Shown piece after piece: positions 8,581 through 17,262 of a stretch of 64,000 nucleotides of DNA (its first letter is position 1; each line of letters begins with the position of its first letter). The translations under genes were made by a program, and so were the position numbers. The notes under the pieces were generated by a model. That model did not search any database. It saw nothing but the letters and a program-made list of their open reading frames with translations, and was not told where the DNA came from. The DNA comes from Streptomyces sp. Root431 (lineage in GTDB: Bacteria; Actinomycetota; Actinomycetes; Streptomycetales; Streptomycetaceae), in NCBI RefSeq assembly GCF_001426585.1, contig NZ_LMEI01000001.1, positions 619,317-683,316 on the forward strand. Reading direction: 5' to 3'.

Positions 8581-9168
8581 CTACTCCGCCTTCAGCGCTC
8601 CGAACGCCCCGTGCGCCAGCCGCCGCAGCAGCTCCTCCATCGGTTCGCGGCCGAGCGCGGCCAGGTGCGGGGTCGAGTTCAGGAGCCCGAAGACGGCGTG
8701 GACGGCGGTCCGCGCCTCGGCCTCGCCGGCGTCCGGATACAGCTCCCGCACCACCGGCACCCACAGCTCCACGTACTGCCTCTGCAGCTGCCGCACCCGC
8801 TTGCGGTCCTCGTCCTTGAGCCGGTCGAGTTCCCGGTCGTGCAGCGTGATCAGCGGCCGGTCGTCGAGGGCGAAGTCGATGTGCCCGTCGACGAGGGAGG
8901 CGAGGACGGCCTCGGCGTCGCCGGTGGTCTGGCCGACCCGGATGCGCCCGCCGGTGAGGAGCCGCTCGCTGATGCCGACGAGGAGCTCGGCGAGCATCGC
9001 GTCCTTGCCGGGGAAGTGGCGGTAGAGCCCGGGGCCGCTGATGCCGACGGCCGCTCCTATCTCGTCCACGCCCACCCCGTGGAAACCGCGCTCGGCGAAC
9101 AGGCGGGCGGCCTCTTTGAGGATCTGCTCGCGTCGCGTCGGCGTGGTGGTCCTGGCGGTCGTGGTCAT
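8581..9168 (-). CDS. TetR-family regulator of the acyl-CoA carboxylase operon
   Basis: 195 residues from the ATG at 9168; an in-frame ATG at 9186 is less likely. Residues 10-57 are a TetR helix-turn-helix (REQILKEAARLFAERGFHGV, VGISGPGLYRHFPGKDAMLA), and the rest is an all-helical ligand/dimer domain. It is divergent from accD1, 87 bp away, and two 14-bp near-palindromes lie between the two starts. By position and family it should repress the leucine/branched-chain acyl-CoA operon and probably itself, releasing DNA on binding an acyl-CoA intermediate. The effector is inferred, not seen. Confidence 0.88.
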   Translation of the reverse strand: MTTTARTTTPTRREQILKEAARLFAERGFHGVGVDEIGAAVGISGPGLYRHFPGKDAMLAELLVGISERLLTGGRIRVGQTTGDAEAVLASLVDGHIDFALDDRPLITLHDRELDRLKDEDRKRVRQLQRQYVELWVPVVRELYPDAGEAEARTAVHAVFGLLNSTPHLAALGREPMEELLRRLAHGAFGALKAE

Positions 9169-9191
9169 GCGATCGATTCTAGACAACCCGG

Positions 9192-9234
9192 TTAGCGGTC
9201 GTTAACCTGGGCGCCGTACGTTAACGCTCATTAA
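9192..9234. promoter_or_regulatory. Pair of TTAACGnnCGTTAA-like operators for the divergent TetR
   Basis: Two sites fit one palindrome with a single mismatch each: TTAGCGGTCGTTAA (9192-9205) and TTAACGCTCATTAA (9221-9234). They are 29 bp apart and sit between the TetR start (9168) and the accD1 start (9256), so binding could shut both promoters. AT-rich dyads stand out strongly in this GC-rich background. Confidence 0.65.
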
Positions 9235-9255
9235 CCGAGCAAGGGAGCTCGAGGG

Positions 9256-10863
9256 ATGCAGCAGGCACCTGTGCTGACGAGCGCGGCGGATCCCGCGTCC
9301 GCGGCCTGGCAGGCCAACGAGGCGGCGCACCACGAGCTGGCCGCGACCCTGCGCGCCAAGCTCGCCGCCGCCGCGCTGGGGGGCGGTGAGAAGTCCCGCG
9401 CCCGGCACACGGCGCGCGGGAAGCTGCTGCCGCGGGACCGGGTGGACACGCTCCTCGACCCGGGCTCGCCGTTCCTGGAGCTGGCCCCGCTCGCGGCGAA
9501 CGGGATGTACGGCGACCAGGCGCCCGCCGCCGGGGTCATCGCCGGCATCGGCCGGGTCTCGGGCCGCGAGTGCGTGATCGTCGCCAACGACGCCACGGTC
9601 AAGGGCGGCACCTACTACCCGATGACGGTGAAGAAGCACCTGCGCGCCCAGGAGGTGGCGCTGGAGAATCGTCTCCCCTGCCTCTACCTGGTCGACTCCG
9701 GCGGTGCCTTCCTGCCGATGCAGGACGAGGTCTTCCCCGACCGGGACCACTTCGGCCGGATCTTCTACAACCAGGCCCGGATGTCGGGCGCGGGCATCCC
9801 GCAGATCGCGGCGGTCCTCGGTTCGTGCACGGCGGGCGGCGCGTACGTCCCGGCGATGAGCGACGAGGCCGTGATCGTACGGAACCAGGGCACGATCTTC
9901 CTGGGCGGTCCGCCGCTGGTGAAGGCGGCGACCGGCGAGGTCGTCACGGCGGAGGAGCTGGGCGGCGGCGAGGTCCACTCGCGGATCTCCGGCGTCACCG
10001 ACCACCTGGCGGAGGACGACGCGCACGCGCTGCGGATCGTCCGGAACATCGTCGCGACGCTCCCGGAGCGCGGCCCGCTCCCCTGGTCGGTCGAGCAGGC
10101 CGAGGAGCCGAAGGTCGACCCCGCCGGGCTGTACGGCGCGGTGCCGGTGGACTCCCGCACCCCGTACGACGTGCGCGAGGTGATCGCCCGGGTCGTGGAC
10201 GGCTCCCGCTTCCAGGAGTTCAAGTCCGAGTACGGGCAGACGCTGATCACCGGCTTCGCCCGCATCCACGGCCACCCGGTCGGGATCGTCGCCAACAACG
10301 GCATCCTGTTCGCCGAGTCGGCCCAGAAGGGCGCGCACTTCATCGAACTGTGCGACCAGCGCGGGATCCCGCTCGTCTTCCTGCAGAACATCACCGGCTT
10401 CATGGTCGGCAAGGCGTACGAGCACGGCGGCATCGCCAAGCACGGCGCGAAGATGGTCACGGCCGTGGCCACCACCCGGGTCCCGAAGCTGACGGTCGTC
10501 GTCGGCGGTTCGTACGGCGCGGGCAACTACTCGATGTGCGGCCGGGCGTACTCGCCGCGCTTCCTGTGGATGTGGCCCAACGCCAAGATCTCCGTCATGG
10601 GCGGCGAGCAGGCCGCGTCCGTCCTCGCGACGGTCAAGCGGGACCAGCTCGGCGACGAGTGGAGCGCGGAGGACGAGGAGGCCTTCAAGGCCCCGATCCG
10701 CGAGCAGTACGAGACGCAGGGCAGCGCCTACTACGCGAGCGCCCGGCTGTGGGACGACGGGGTCATCGACCCGCTGGAGACCCGGCAGGTCCTCGGCCTC
10801 GCCCTGACCGCCTGTGCCAACGCGCCGCTGGGTGACCCCCAGTTCGGCGTCTTCCGGATGTGA
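9256..10863 (+). CDS. accD1: Acyl-CoA carboxylase carboxyltransferase (beta) subunit, likely 3-methylcrotonyl-CoA type
   Basis: 535 residues from an ATG with AAGGGAGCTCGAGGG upstream. It transfers CO2 from carboxybiotin to an acyl-CoA. The two crotonase-like halves are clear: [40 protein letters not shown] and [20 protein letters not shown] in the N-half; [25 protein letters not shown]-like [20 protein letters not shown] and [20 protein letters not shown] in the C-half. [16 protein letters not shown] and [20 protein letters not shown] are typical of methylcrotonyl-CoA and geranyl-CoA carboxylases rather than propionyl-CoA ones. The neighbouring HMG-CoA lyase and acyl-CoA dehydrogenase support a leucine-degradation role. 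It is the first gene of a four-gene operon. Confidence 0.9.
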   Translation: MQQAPVLTSAADPASAAWQANEAAHHELAATLRAKLAAAALGGGEKSRARHTARGKLLPRDRVDTLLDPGSPFLELAPLAANGMYGDQAPAAGVIAGIGRVSGRECVIVANDATVKGGTYYPMTVKKHLRAQEVALENRLPCLYLVDSGGAFLPMQDEVFPDRDHFGRIFYNQARMSGAGIPQIAAVLGSCTAGGAYVPAMSDEAVIVRNQGTIFLGGPPLVKAATGEVVTAEELGGGEVHSRISGVTDHLAEDDAHALRIVRNIVATLPERGPLPWSVEQAEEPKVDPAGLYGAVPVDSRTPYDVREVIARVVDGSRFQEFKSEYGQTLITGFARIHGHPVGIVANNGILFAESAQKGAHFIELCDQRGIPLVFLQNITGFMVGKAYEHGGIAKHGAKMVTAVATTRVPKLTVVVGGSYGAGNYSMCGRAYSPRFLWMWPNAKISVMGGEQAASVLATVKRDQLGDEWSAEDEEAFKAPIREQYETQGSAYYASARLWDDGVIDPLETRQVLGLALTACANAPLGDPQFGVFRM

Positions 10864-10877
10864 AGGGCCCTCAAGAG

Positions 10878-12848
10878 ATGCACAGCATGTTCGACACGGT
10901 GCTCGTGGCCAACCGAGGAGAGATCGCCGTCCGCGTCATCCGCACGCTGCGGGAGATGGGCGTGCGTTCGGTGGCCGTGTACAGCGACGCGGACGCCGAC
11001 GCCCGGCACGTACGGGAGGCGGACACGGCGGTACGGATCGGTCCGCCGCCGGCCGCCGAGTCGTACCTGTCCGTCCCGGCGCTCCTCGACGCGGCCCGCC
11101 GGACCGGCGCCCAGGCCGTGCACCCCGGCTACGGCTTCCTCGCGGAGAACGCCGGCTTCGCGAAGGCGTGCGCGGACGCGGGTCTGGTCTTCATCGGCCC
11201 GACCGCCGAGGCGATCTCGCTGATGGGCGACAAGATCCGGGCGAAGGAGACCGTGAAGGCGGCGGGCGTGCCCGTCGTCCCCGGCGCGGCCGACCCCGAA
11301 CTGGTCGAGGCGGCCCGCGAGCTGGGCGCGCCCGTCCTCCTGAAGCCGTCCGCGGGCGGCGGCGGCAAGGGCATGCGGCTCGTCCGGGACCTGGCGGTCC
11401 TGGAGGAGGAGATCGCGGCGGCCCGCCGCGAGGCGCGTGCCTCCTTCGGTGACGACACGCTGCTCGTGGAGCGGTGGATCGACCGGCCGCGGCACATCGA
11501 GATCCAGGTCCTGGCGGACACCCACGGGAACGTGATCCACCTGGGCGAGCGCGAGTGCTCGCTCCAGCGCCGCCACCAGAAGATCATCGAGGAGGCGCCC
11601 TCGGTGCTCCTCACCCCGGAGATCCGGGCGTCGATGGGCGCGGCGGCGGTCGAGGCGGCGCGTTCCTGCGGCTATGTGGGCGCGGGCACGGTCGAGTTCA
11701 TCGTCCCGGGCGTCGACCCGTCGGCGTACTACTTCATGGAGATGAACACCCGCCTCCAGGTCGAGCACCCGGTGACGGAGCTGATCACCGGCATCGACCT
11801 GGTGGAGTGGCAGCTGCGGGTCGCCTCCGGCGAACCGCTCCCCTTCGCCCAGGAGGACGTGCGTCTCGACGGCTGGGCGATCGAGGCCCGCATCTGCGCG
11901 GAGGACCCCTCGCGGGGCTTCCTCCCGTCGGGCGGCACGGTCCTCGCGCTGAACGAGCCGCAGGGGTGGGGGTCCCCCCTGCTCGGAGAGCTTGGGGGAG
12001 GCGTCCGTACGGACTCGGGTCTGTCGCAGGGCACGGAGGTCTCGTCGCTCTACGACCCGATGCTGTCGAAGGTCATCGTCCACGCCCCGGACCGCCCCAC
12101 GGCCCTGCGCCGTCTGCGCGCGGCCCTCGCGGACACGGTCACCCTCGGCGTCCCCACGAACGCGGGCTTCCTGCGCCGCCTGTTGGCGCACGAGGACGTC
12201 GTCGCGGGCGACCTGGACACGGGCCTGGTGGAGCGGGACGCGGAGAGCCTGGTCCCGAAGGACGTCCCGGCGGAGGTGTACGCGGCTGCGGCGGCCGTCC
12301 GGCTCGCGGAGCTGGCCCCGGCGCCCCGGGAGGGCTGGACGGACCCGTTCTCGGTCCCGAGCGGCTGGCGGCTCGGCGGCCGCCCGGCTCCGCTGCCCTT
12401 CCCCGTACGCGTACCGGGACTCGAGCCGGTGACGGTGGAGGCGCCGGGCGGCGCCCGGGTCACGGACGCCTCGGTGACGGTCACCGTGGACGGGATCACC
12501 CATCACTTCCACCGCGCCGGCAACTGGCTGGGCCGGGACGGCGATTCCTGGCACGTGCTCGACCACGACCCCGTCGAGGCGGCGCTCAGCGGGGCCAAGC
12601 ACGGCGGGGCGGACACGCTCGCCGCGCCGATGCCCGGCACCGTCACCGTCGTCAAGGTGGCCGTCGGGGACGAGGTCGAGGCCGGGCAGAGCCTGCTCGT
12701 CGTCGAGGCGATGAAGATGGAGCACGTCATCTCCGCCCCGCACGCCGGCACCGTCACGGAGCTCGACGTCACGCCCGGCTCCACCGTCGCCATGGACCAG
12801 ATCCTGGCCGTGGTGACGCCCCGCGAGGCCCCCGAGGAGGAGGCGTGA
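10878..12848 (+). CDS. Acyl-CoA carboxylase biotin carboxylase/BCCP (alpha) subunit
   Basis: 656 residues from the ATG at 10878 (AAGGG ten bases upstream); the ATG at 10887 ([12 protein letters not shown]) is equally plausible. It carboxylates its own biotin with ATP and bicarbonate. Domains in order: the biotin carboxylase N-domain ([19 protein letters not shown]), ATP-grasp ([58 protein letters not shown]), the C-domain, a linker, and C-terminal biotinyl domain [12 protein letters not shown] with the biotinylated Lys at residue 613. Residues near 365-378 ([14 protein letters not shown]) are encoded by an inserted GC hairpin that relatives appear to lack. It starts 15 bp after accD1 and its stop overlaps the HMG-CoA lyase start. 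Confidence 0.9.
   Translation: MHSMFDTVLVANRGEIAVRVIRTLREMGVRSVAVYSDADADARHVREADTAVRIGPPPAAESYLSVPALLDAARRTGAQAVHPGYGFLAENAGFAKACADAGLVFIGPTAEAISLMGDKIRAKETVKAAGVPVVPGAADPELVEAARELGAPVLLKPSAGGGGKGMRLVRDLAVLEEEIAAARREARASFGDDTLLVERWIDRPRHIEIQVLADTHGNVIHLGERECSLQRRHQKIIEEAPSVLLTPEIRASMGAAAVEAARSCGYVGAGTVEFIVPGVDPSAYYFMEMNTRLQVEHPVTELITGIDLVEWQLRVASGEPLPFAQEDVRLDGWAIEARICAEDPSRGFLPSGGTVLALNEPQGWGSPLLGELGGGVRTDSGLSQGTEVSSLYDPMLSKVIVHAPDRPTALRRLRAALADTVTLGVPTNAGFLRRLLAHEDVVAGDLDTGLVERDAESLVPKDVPAEVYAAAAAVRLAELAPAPREGWTDPFSVPSGWRLGGRPAPLPFPVRVPGLEPVTVEAPGGARVTDASVTVTVDGITHHFHRAGNWLGRDGDSWHVLDHDPVEAALSGAKHGGADTLAAPMPGTVTVVKVAVGDEVEAGQSLLVVEAMKMEHVISAPHAGTVTELDVTPGSTVAMDQILAVVTPREAPEEEA
11973..11999 (+). 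repeat. C/G hairpin element inserted in frame in the biotin carboxylase gene
   Basis: TCCCCC (11973-11978) pairs with GGGGGA (11994-11999) and GCTC with GAGC around a GGA loop; the flanks are also G-runs from 11963. Similar CCCCCxxGCTC...GAGCxxGGGGG hairpins are, to my memory, scattered through Streptomyces genomes. Here the element codes for an extra Gly/Leu-rich loop in the protein. Confidence 0.5.
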
Positions 12849-13780
12849 TCACCGGCCTGCCCATGACCGTCGCCGACCCGGCGCTGCCCGCCCGGGTCCG
12901 GATCCACGAGGTCGGCGCCCGCGACGGGCTGCAGAACGAGAAGACGGCCGTCCCGACCGCCGTGAAGGCCGAGTTCATCCGGCGGCTCGCCGCCGCCGGC
13001 CTGGACACGGTCGAGGCGACCAGCTTCGTCCATCCGAAGTGGGTGCCCCAGCTGGCGGACGCCGAGGAGCTGTTCCCGCTCGTCCGGGACCTGCCCGTCC
13101 GCCTCCCGGTCCTCGTGCCGAACGAGCGCGGACTCGACCGGGCCCTCGCGCTCGGGGCGCGGGAGATCGCGGTCTTCGCCTCCGCCACCGAGTCCTTCGC
13201 GAAGGCCAACCTCAACCGGACCGTCGACGAGGCGCTCGCGCTCTTCGCGCCGACGGTCACCCGCGCCATAGAGGCGGGGCTGAAGGTCCGCGGCTATCTG
13301 TCGATGTGCTTCGGCGACCCCTGGGAGGGCGCCGTCCCCGTCGAGCAGGTCGCCCGGGTCACGAAGGCCCTCGCCGAGATGGGCTGCGACGAGCTGAGCC
13401 TCGGCGACACCATCGGCGTCGCCACCCCGGGCCACGTCCAGGCGCTGCTCACCGCGCTCAACGAGGCCGGGGTCCCCACCTCCCGTATCGCCGTGCACTT
13501 CCACGACACCTACGGGCAGGCCCTGTCCAACACCCTGGCCGCGCTGCGGCACGGGGTGACCACGGTCGACGCCTCCGCCGGCGGCCTCGGCGGCTGCCCG
13601 TATGCGAAGAGCGCGACCGGCAATCTCGCCACCGAGGATCTCGTGTGGATGCTCGACGGCCTCGGCATCGAGACCGGGGTCGATCTGGCCGCCCTCACCG
13701 CCACGAGCGGGTGGATGGCCGAACAGCTGGGCCGGCCCAGCCCTTCCCGTACCGTCCGCGCCCTCTCCCACAAGGAGTGA
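12845..13780 (+). CDS. Hydroxymethylglutaryl-CoA lyase
   Basis: 311 residues from a GTG at 12845 whose bases overlap the TGA of the biotin carboxylase (GTGA); an ATG at 12863 is an alternative. It splits 3-hydroxy-3-methylglutaryl-CoA into acetoacetate and acetyl-CoA, the last step of leucine degradation. Visible motifs are [14 protein letters not shown] (metal/substrate Arg-Asp), [57 protein letters not shown] (metal histidines) and the signature [20 protein letters not shown] with its catalytic cysteine. Length fits bacterial lyases. Tight coupling to the carboxylase and the acyl-CoA dehydrogenase supports the pathway assignment. Confidence 0.94.
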   Translation: MITGLPMTVADPALPARVRIHEVGARDGLQNEKTAVPTAVKAEFIRRLAAAGLDTVEATSFVHPKWVPQLADAEELFPLVRDLPVRLPVLVPNERGLDRALALGAREIAVFASATESFAKANLNRTVDEALALFAPTVTRAIEAGLKVRGYLSMCFGDPWEGAVPVEQVARVTKALAEMGCDELSLGDTIGVATPGHVQALLTALNEAGVPTSRIAVHFHDTYGQALSNTLAALRHGVTTVDASAGGLGGCPYAKSATGNLATEDLVWMLDGLGIETGVDLAALTATSGWMAEQLGRPSPSRTVRALSHKE

Positions 13781-13788
13781 CCACCGCC

Positions 13789-14949
13789 ATGTCCCTCGAC
13801 CACCGGCTCTCCGAAGAGCACCAGGAACTCCGCCGCACCGTCGAGGCCTTCGCGCACGACGTCGTCGCCCCGAAGATCGGCGACTACTACGAGCGGCACG
13901 AGTTCCCGTACGAGATCGTCGCCGAGATGGGCCGCATGGGCCTGTTCGGGCTGCCGTTCCCCGAGGAGTATGGCGGCATGGGCGGTGACTACCTCGCCCT
14001 CGGCATCGCCCTGGAGGAGCTCGCCCGCGTCGACTCCTCCGTCGCCATCACCCTGGAGGCGGGCGTCTCCCTCGGCGCCATGCCGGTCTTCCGCTTCGGC
14101 ACCGAGGAGCAGAAGCGTGAGTGGCTCCCGAAGCTGACCAGCGGCGAGATGCTCGGCGCCTTCGGTCTGACGGAGCCGGGCGCGGGCAGCGACGCCGGCG
14201 GCACCCGCACCACGGCCGTCCGCGACGGCGACGAGTGGGTCATCAACGGCTCGAAGTGCTTCATCACCAACTCCGGTACGGACATCACGGGTCTGGTGAC
14301 GGTCACGGCGGTCACCGGCCGCAAGCCCGACGGCCGCCCGCTGATCTCCTCGATCATCGTCCCGTCCGGCACGCCGGGCTTCACGGTCGCCGCCCCGTAC
14401 TCCAAGGTCGGCTGGAACGCCTCGGACACCCGCGAGCTCTCCTTCTCCGACGTCCGCGTCCCCGTGGAGAACCTCCTGGGCGAAGAGGGCCGCGGCTACG
14501 CGCAGTTCCTGCGGATCCTGGACGAGGGCCGGGTCGCGATCGCGGCGCTGGCGACCGGGCTCGCGCAGGGCTGTGTGGACGAGTCCGTGAAGTACGCGCA
14601 CGAGCGCCACGCCTTCGGCCGGCCGATCGCCGACAACCAGGCGATCCAGTTCAAGATCGCCGACATGGAGACGAAGGCTCACATGTCCCGGATCGGCTGG
14701 CGGGACGCGGCCTCGCGGCTCGTCCTCGGCGAGTCCTTCAAGAAGGAGGCGGCGATCGCGAAGCTGTACTCCTCCACGGTGGCCGTGGACAACGCCCGCG
14801 AGGCGACCCAGATCCACGGCGGCTACGGCTTCATGAACGAGTACCCGGTGGCCCGCATGTGGCGCGACTCGAAGATCCTGGAGATCGGCGAGGGCACGAG
14901 CGAGGTGCAGCGGATGCTGATCGCGCGGGAGTTGGGCCTCCCGGCCTGA
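13789..14949 (+). CDS. acdH: Acyl-CoA dehydrogenase of branched-chain catabolism (AcdH-like)
   Basis: 386 residues from an ATG 8 bp after the HMG-CoA lyase stop, with AAGGAG at the lyase's end serving as the ribosome site. It desaturates short/branched acyl-CoAs such as isovaleryl-CoA. Motifs: AFGLTEPGAGSDAGGTRTTA, WVINGSKCFITNSGTDITGL, VGWNASDTRELSFSDVRVPV, HERHAFGRPIADNQAIQFKI, and IHGGYGFMNEYPVARMWRDS with the catalytic-Glu region, then EGTSEVQRMLIARELGL. Length and context match S. coelicolor/S. avermitilis AcdH, known to be needed for branched-chain amino-acid catabolism; the identity is by position and family. A strong hairpin follows, closing the operon. Confidence 0.9.
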   Translation: MSLDHRLSEEHQELRRTVEAFAHDVVAPKIGDYYERHEFPYEIVAEMGRMGLFGLPFPEEYGGMGGDYLALGIALEELARVDSSVAITLEAGVSLGAMPVFRFGTEEQKREWLPKLTSGEMLGAFGLTEPGAGSDAGGTRTTAVRDGDEWVINGSKCFITNSGTDITGLVTVTAVTGRKPDGRPLISSIIVPSGTPGFTVAAPYSKVGWNASDTRELSFSDVRVPVENLLGEEGRGYAQFLRILDEGRVAIAALATGLAQGCVDESVKYAHERHAFGRPIADNQAIQFKIADMETKAHMSRIGWRDAASRLVLGESFKKEAAIAKLYSSTVAVDNAREATQIHGGYGFMNEYPVARMWRDSKILEIGEGTSEVQRMLIARELGLPA

Positions 14950-14967
14950 TCCCCCGACCCGTCGTCA

Positions 14968-15000
14968 GAGCCCGTCGCCCCCACCGGGGGCGGCGGGCTC
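14968..15000 (+). terminator. Hairpin closing the branched-chain acyl-CoA operon
   Basis: GAGCCCG..GCCCCC pairs with GGGGGC..CGGGCTC around an ACC loop, 19 bp after the acdH stop. There is no U-tract, which is usual for Streptomyces terminators. Confidence 0.75.
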
Positions 15001-15045
15001 CGTCGTGTGATCCACGCCTCGCGCCCCCACCCCTACTGATCGACA

Positions 15046-15064
15046 TTTGGTTAGGCTAACCTAC
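15046..15064. promoter_or_regulatory. Iron box upstream of desE
   Basis: TTTGGTTAGGCTAACCTAC matches the DmdR1/IdeR iron-box consensus TTAGGTTAGGCTAACCTAA at 17 of 19 positions. It lies 79 bp before the desE start. Fe2+-loaded DmdR1 should repress desEF here when iron is plentiful. Confidence 0.92.
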
Positions 15065-15142
15065 CTTCGACTTACCCCGGCCGACCCGGCCGACCCATGT
15101 CGACCCCGGCCTCCACCGGCACGTACCGAAAGCGACTTCGCC

Positions 15143-16198
15143 ATGCCCAGCACCGCCAGCGCCACCCGTCTCACCCGCCGCGGCCTGCTGGCCGCCGGCG
15201 GCGCTCTCGGACTGGGCGCCGCGCTCGCCGCCTGCGGCAGCGACACGAAGAAGGACGGCGGCTCGACGGCCCCCTCCGCCTCGGCGAAGTCCGGCCCCTG
15301 GGCGTTCAAGGACGACCGCGGCCTGACCGTGAAGGCGAAGGCCACCCCGAAGCGGATCGTCGCCTTCACCGGCACGGCCGCCGCCCTGCACGACTTCGGC
15401 GTCGAGGTCGTCGGCGTCTTCGGCCCGACCTACGTCGAGGACCCGAAGACCAAGGCGCGGAAGCCGGACGTCCAGGCGGGCGACCTCGACATCGACAAGG
15501 TCGCGGTCATCGGCAACGTCTGGGGCGAGTTCAAGATCGAGGAGTACCTCAAGCTCAACCCCGAGGTCCTGATCACGGACATGTGGGAGAAGAACGACCT
15601 CTGGTACGTCCCGGCGGAGCAGAAGGACAAGATCCTCAAGATCGCCCCGAGCGTCGCCCTGTGGGCCTCGGACCTGTCGATGCCGGCCGTCCTCCAGCGC
15701 CACGCCGACCTGGCCGCCTCGCTCGGCGCCGATGTGCAGACCGCGCAGATCAAGGCCGACAAGGCCCGCTTCGAGGCCGCCGCCGAGCGCGTCCGCAAGG
15801 CCGCCAAGGGCAAGAAGGACATCAAGGTCCTCATCGGCTCCGGCTCCCCCGACCTCTTCTACGTCTCCACCCCGGTCCGCCCGACCGACACGCTGTTCTT
15901 CAAGGAGCTGGGCATCAACCTGGTCGTCCCGACCAAGCTGGACCAGGGCGGCTGGTTCGAGGGTCTCAGCTGGGAGAACGTCGACAAGTACAAGGCCGAC
16001 GTCATCATGCTCGACAACCGCACCGGCACCCTCCAGCCCGAGCAGCTGAAGGCCAAGCCGACCTGGGCCGCACTGCCCGCCGTCAAGGCCGGCCAGGTCA
16101 TCCCGCGCGTGACGGAGCCCGTCTACTCCTACGCCAAGTGCGCCCCGCTCCTGGAGGACCTGGCGAAGGCCCTGGAGAACGCGAAGAAGGTGTCCTGA
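15143..16198 (+). CDS. desE: Ferrioxamine-binding lipoprotein (siderophore ABC transporter substrate-binding protein)
   Basis: 351 residues from the ATG at 15143. The N-terminus combines a twin-arginine motif (RLTRRGLL) with a lipobox (ALAACGS, modified Cys at about residue 33), so it is probably Tat-exported and lipid-anchored outside the membrane. The mature protein is a periplasmic-binding-protein fold of the FhuD/FepB class: TVKAKATPKRIVAFTGTAAA, PEVLITDMW, LIGSGSPDLFYVSTPVRPTD, WENVDKYKADVIMLDNR. The gene order matches S. coelicolor SCO2780/DesE, the ferrioxamine receptor. It is controlled by the iron box at 15046 and is followed 3 bp later by desF. Its permease and ATPase partners are not in the window. 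Confidence 0.9.
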   Translation: MPSTASATRLTRRGLLAAGGALGLGAALAACGSDTKKDGGSTAPSASAKSGPWAFKDDRGLTVKAKATPKRIVAFTGTAAALHDFGVEVVGVFGPTYVEDPKTKARKPDVQAGDLDIDKVAVIGNVWGEFKIEEYLKLNPEVLITDMWEKNDLWYVPAEQKDKILKIAPSVALWASDLSMPAVLQRHADLAASLGADVQTAQIKADKARFEAAAERVRKAAKGKKDIKVLIGSGSPDLFYVSTPVRPTDTLFFKELGINLVVPTKLDQGGWFEGLSWENVDKYKADVIMLDNRTGTLQPEQLKAKPTWAALPAVKAGQVIPRVTEPVYSYAKCAPLLEDLAKALENAKKVS

Positions 16199-16201
16199 CC
16201 C

Positions 16202-17050
16202 ATGACGACCGCCGAGACCGCCCCGTTCCAGTTCTTCTCCCTCCAGGTCGACCGGACGCGGCGGCTCGGCCCGTCGCTGGTCCGCGTCACCTTCACCGGT
16301 GAGGACCTGAAGAGGTTCGCCGCCGGGGGCCGCGACCAGTCGCTCTCCCTCTTCCTGCCGCACCCCGGCCAGGACGCGCCCGTCCTGCCGCCGCTGGACG
16401 ACCCCGACATGTACGCGATCCTCGGCGCGTGGCGGGCGATGCCCGACGACGTGCGGGCCGTGATGCGCTCGTACACGGTCCGCGAGCAGCGCACGGATCC
16501 GAACGAGATGGACATCGACTTCGCGATCCACGAGGACGGCGGACCGGCCTGCCGCTGGGCCGGGCGCGCCGCGCCGGGCGACCGCGTGGTCGTCCTCGGC
16601 CCGGCGGTCGCCGCGAACACGGGCGTCCGCTTCCAGCTCCCCGAGGACGCCGACTCCGTCCTGATCTGGGCGGACGAGACGGCCCTGCCGGCCGCCTCGG
16701 CGATCCTGGAGTGGCTGCCGGCGGAGACCCGCGCACAGGTGTTCCTCGAAGTGCCGTACTCCGGCGACCGCATGGACCTCGCGACCGAGGCGGACGCCAC
16801 GGTCACCTGGCTCGTACGGGAGGAGGGGGCGCCGTCCGCCGTGGACGCGGTGCGCGGGGCCGAGCTGCCCGGCGAGGCTCCGTACGTCTGGATCGCGGGC
16901 GAGTCCGGCGCGGTGAAGGCGCTGCGCCGCCACTTCGTGCGCGAGCGCGAACTCGACCGCCGCCGGGTGACGTTCGTCGGCTACTGGCGCAAGGGGCTGT
17001 CCGAGGACGCCCTGCGCGAGGTGCCGGACGAGACGCAGGAAGACGCGTAA
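16202..17050 (+). CDS. desF: Siderophore-interacting protein (ferric-siderophore reductase, SIP family)
   Basis: 282 residues from an ATG three bases after the desE stop. It is an FAD/NAD(P)H-type ferric reductase that releases iron from imported ferrioxamine in the cytoplasm. Visible SIP features are LVRVTFTGEDLKRF at the start of the flavin barrel, RSYTVREQRTDPNEMDIDFA (FAD-binding RxYTxR and the acidic strand), HEDGGPACRWAGRAAPGDRV, IWADETALPAASAILEWLP, and a C-terminal AGESGAVKALRRHFVRE followed by GYWRKGLSED. It is co-transcribed with desE under the same iron box. A 30-bp tandem array begins at its last codons. Confidence 0.92.
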   Translation: MTTAETAPFQFFSLQVDRTRRLGPSLVRVTFTGEDLKRFAAGGRDQSLSLFLPHPGQDAPVLPPLDDPDMYAILGAWRAMPDDVRAVMRSYTVREQRTDPNEMDIDFAIHEDGGPACRWAGRAAPGDRVVVLGPAVAANTGVRFQLPEDADSVLIWADETALPAASAILEWLPAETRAQVFLEVPYSGDRMDLATEADATVTWLVREEGAPSAVDAVRGAELPGEAPYVWIAGESGAVKALRRHFVRERELDRRRVTFVGYWRKGLSEDALREVPDETQEDA

Positions 17051-17150
17051 CCGCCTCTCTCGTCACAGGAAGACGTGTAGCCCCCTCTCTCGTCACAGGA
17101 AGACGTGTAGCCCCCTCTCTCGCACAGGGAGACGCGCACCCCCTCTCTTC
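17036..17150 (+). repeat. 30-bp tandem repeat, about 3.8 copies, at the 3' end of desF
   Basis: Units begin CAGGAAGACG and end CTCTCTCGTCA. They start at 17036, 17066, 17096 and 17125 (last partial and diverged). The first unit contains the desF stop codon; the second and third are nearly identical. The array fills the space before the terminator hairpin. Confidence 0.85.
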
Positions 17151-17154
17151 CCCA

Positions 17155-17185
17155 TGGCCCCCAACCCCGCCGGGTTGGGGGTCCA
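17155..17185 (+). terminator. Hairpin terminator after desEF
   Basis: CCCCCAACCC (17158-17167) and GGGTTGGGGG (17172-17181) form a perfect 10-bp stem, extended by TGG/CCA. It lies just before the desA iron box, insulating the two iron-controlled units. Confidence 0.8.
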
Positions 17186-17198
17186 TTGCGTGGGAAAA

Positions 17199-17217
17199 TT
17201 AGGTTAGGCTAACCTTA
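17199..17217. promoter_or_regulatory. Iron box upstream of desABCD
   Basis: TTAGGTTAGGCTAACCTTA matches the 19-bp DmdR1/IdeR consensus with one mismatch, 45 bp before the desA ATG. The near-perfect site fits the known iron repression of desferrioxamine synthesis. Confidence 0.95.
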
Positions 17218-17262
17218 CTTCTGCACGGCATCCCTCAGCGTTCCTCCCGAAAGGGCCCCCAC

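Noticed and set aside
17036..17150. Iron-box or riboswitch function for the desF 3' array
   Set aside because: Units lack TTAGGCTAA and do not fold into any known riboswitch; the real iron box is at 17199-17217.
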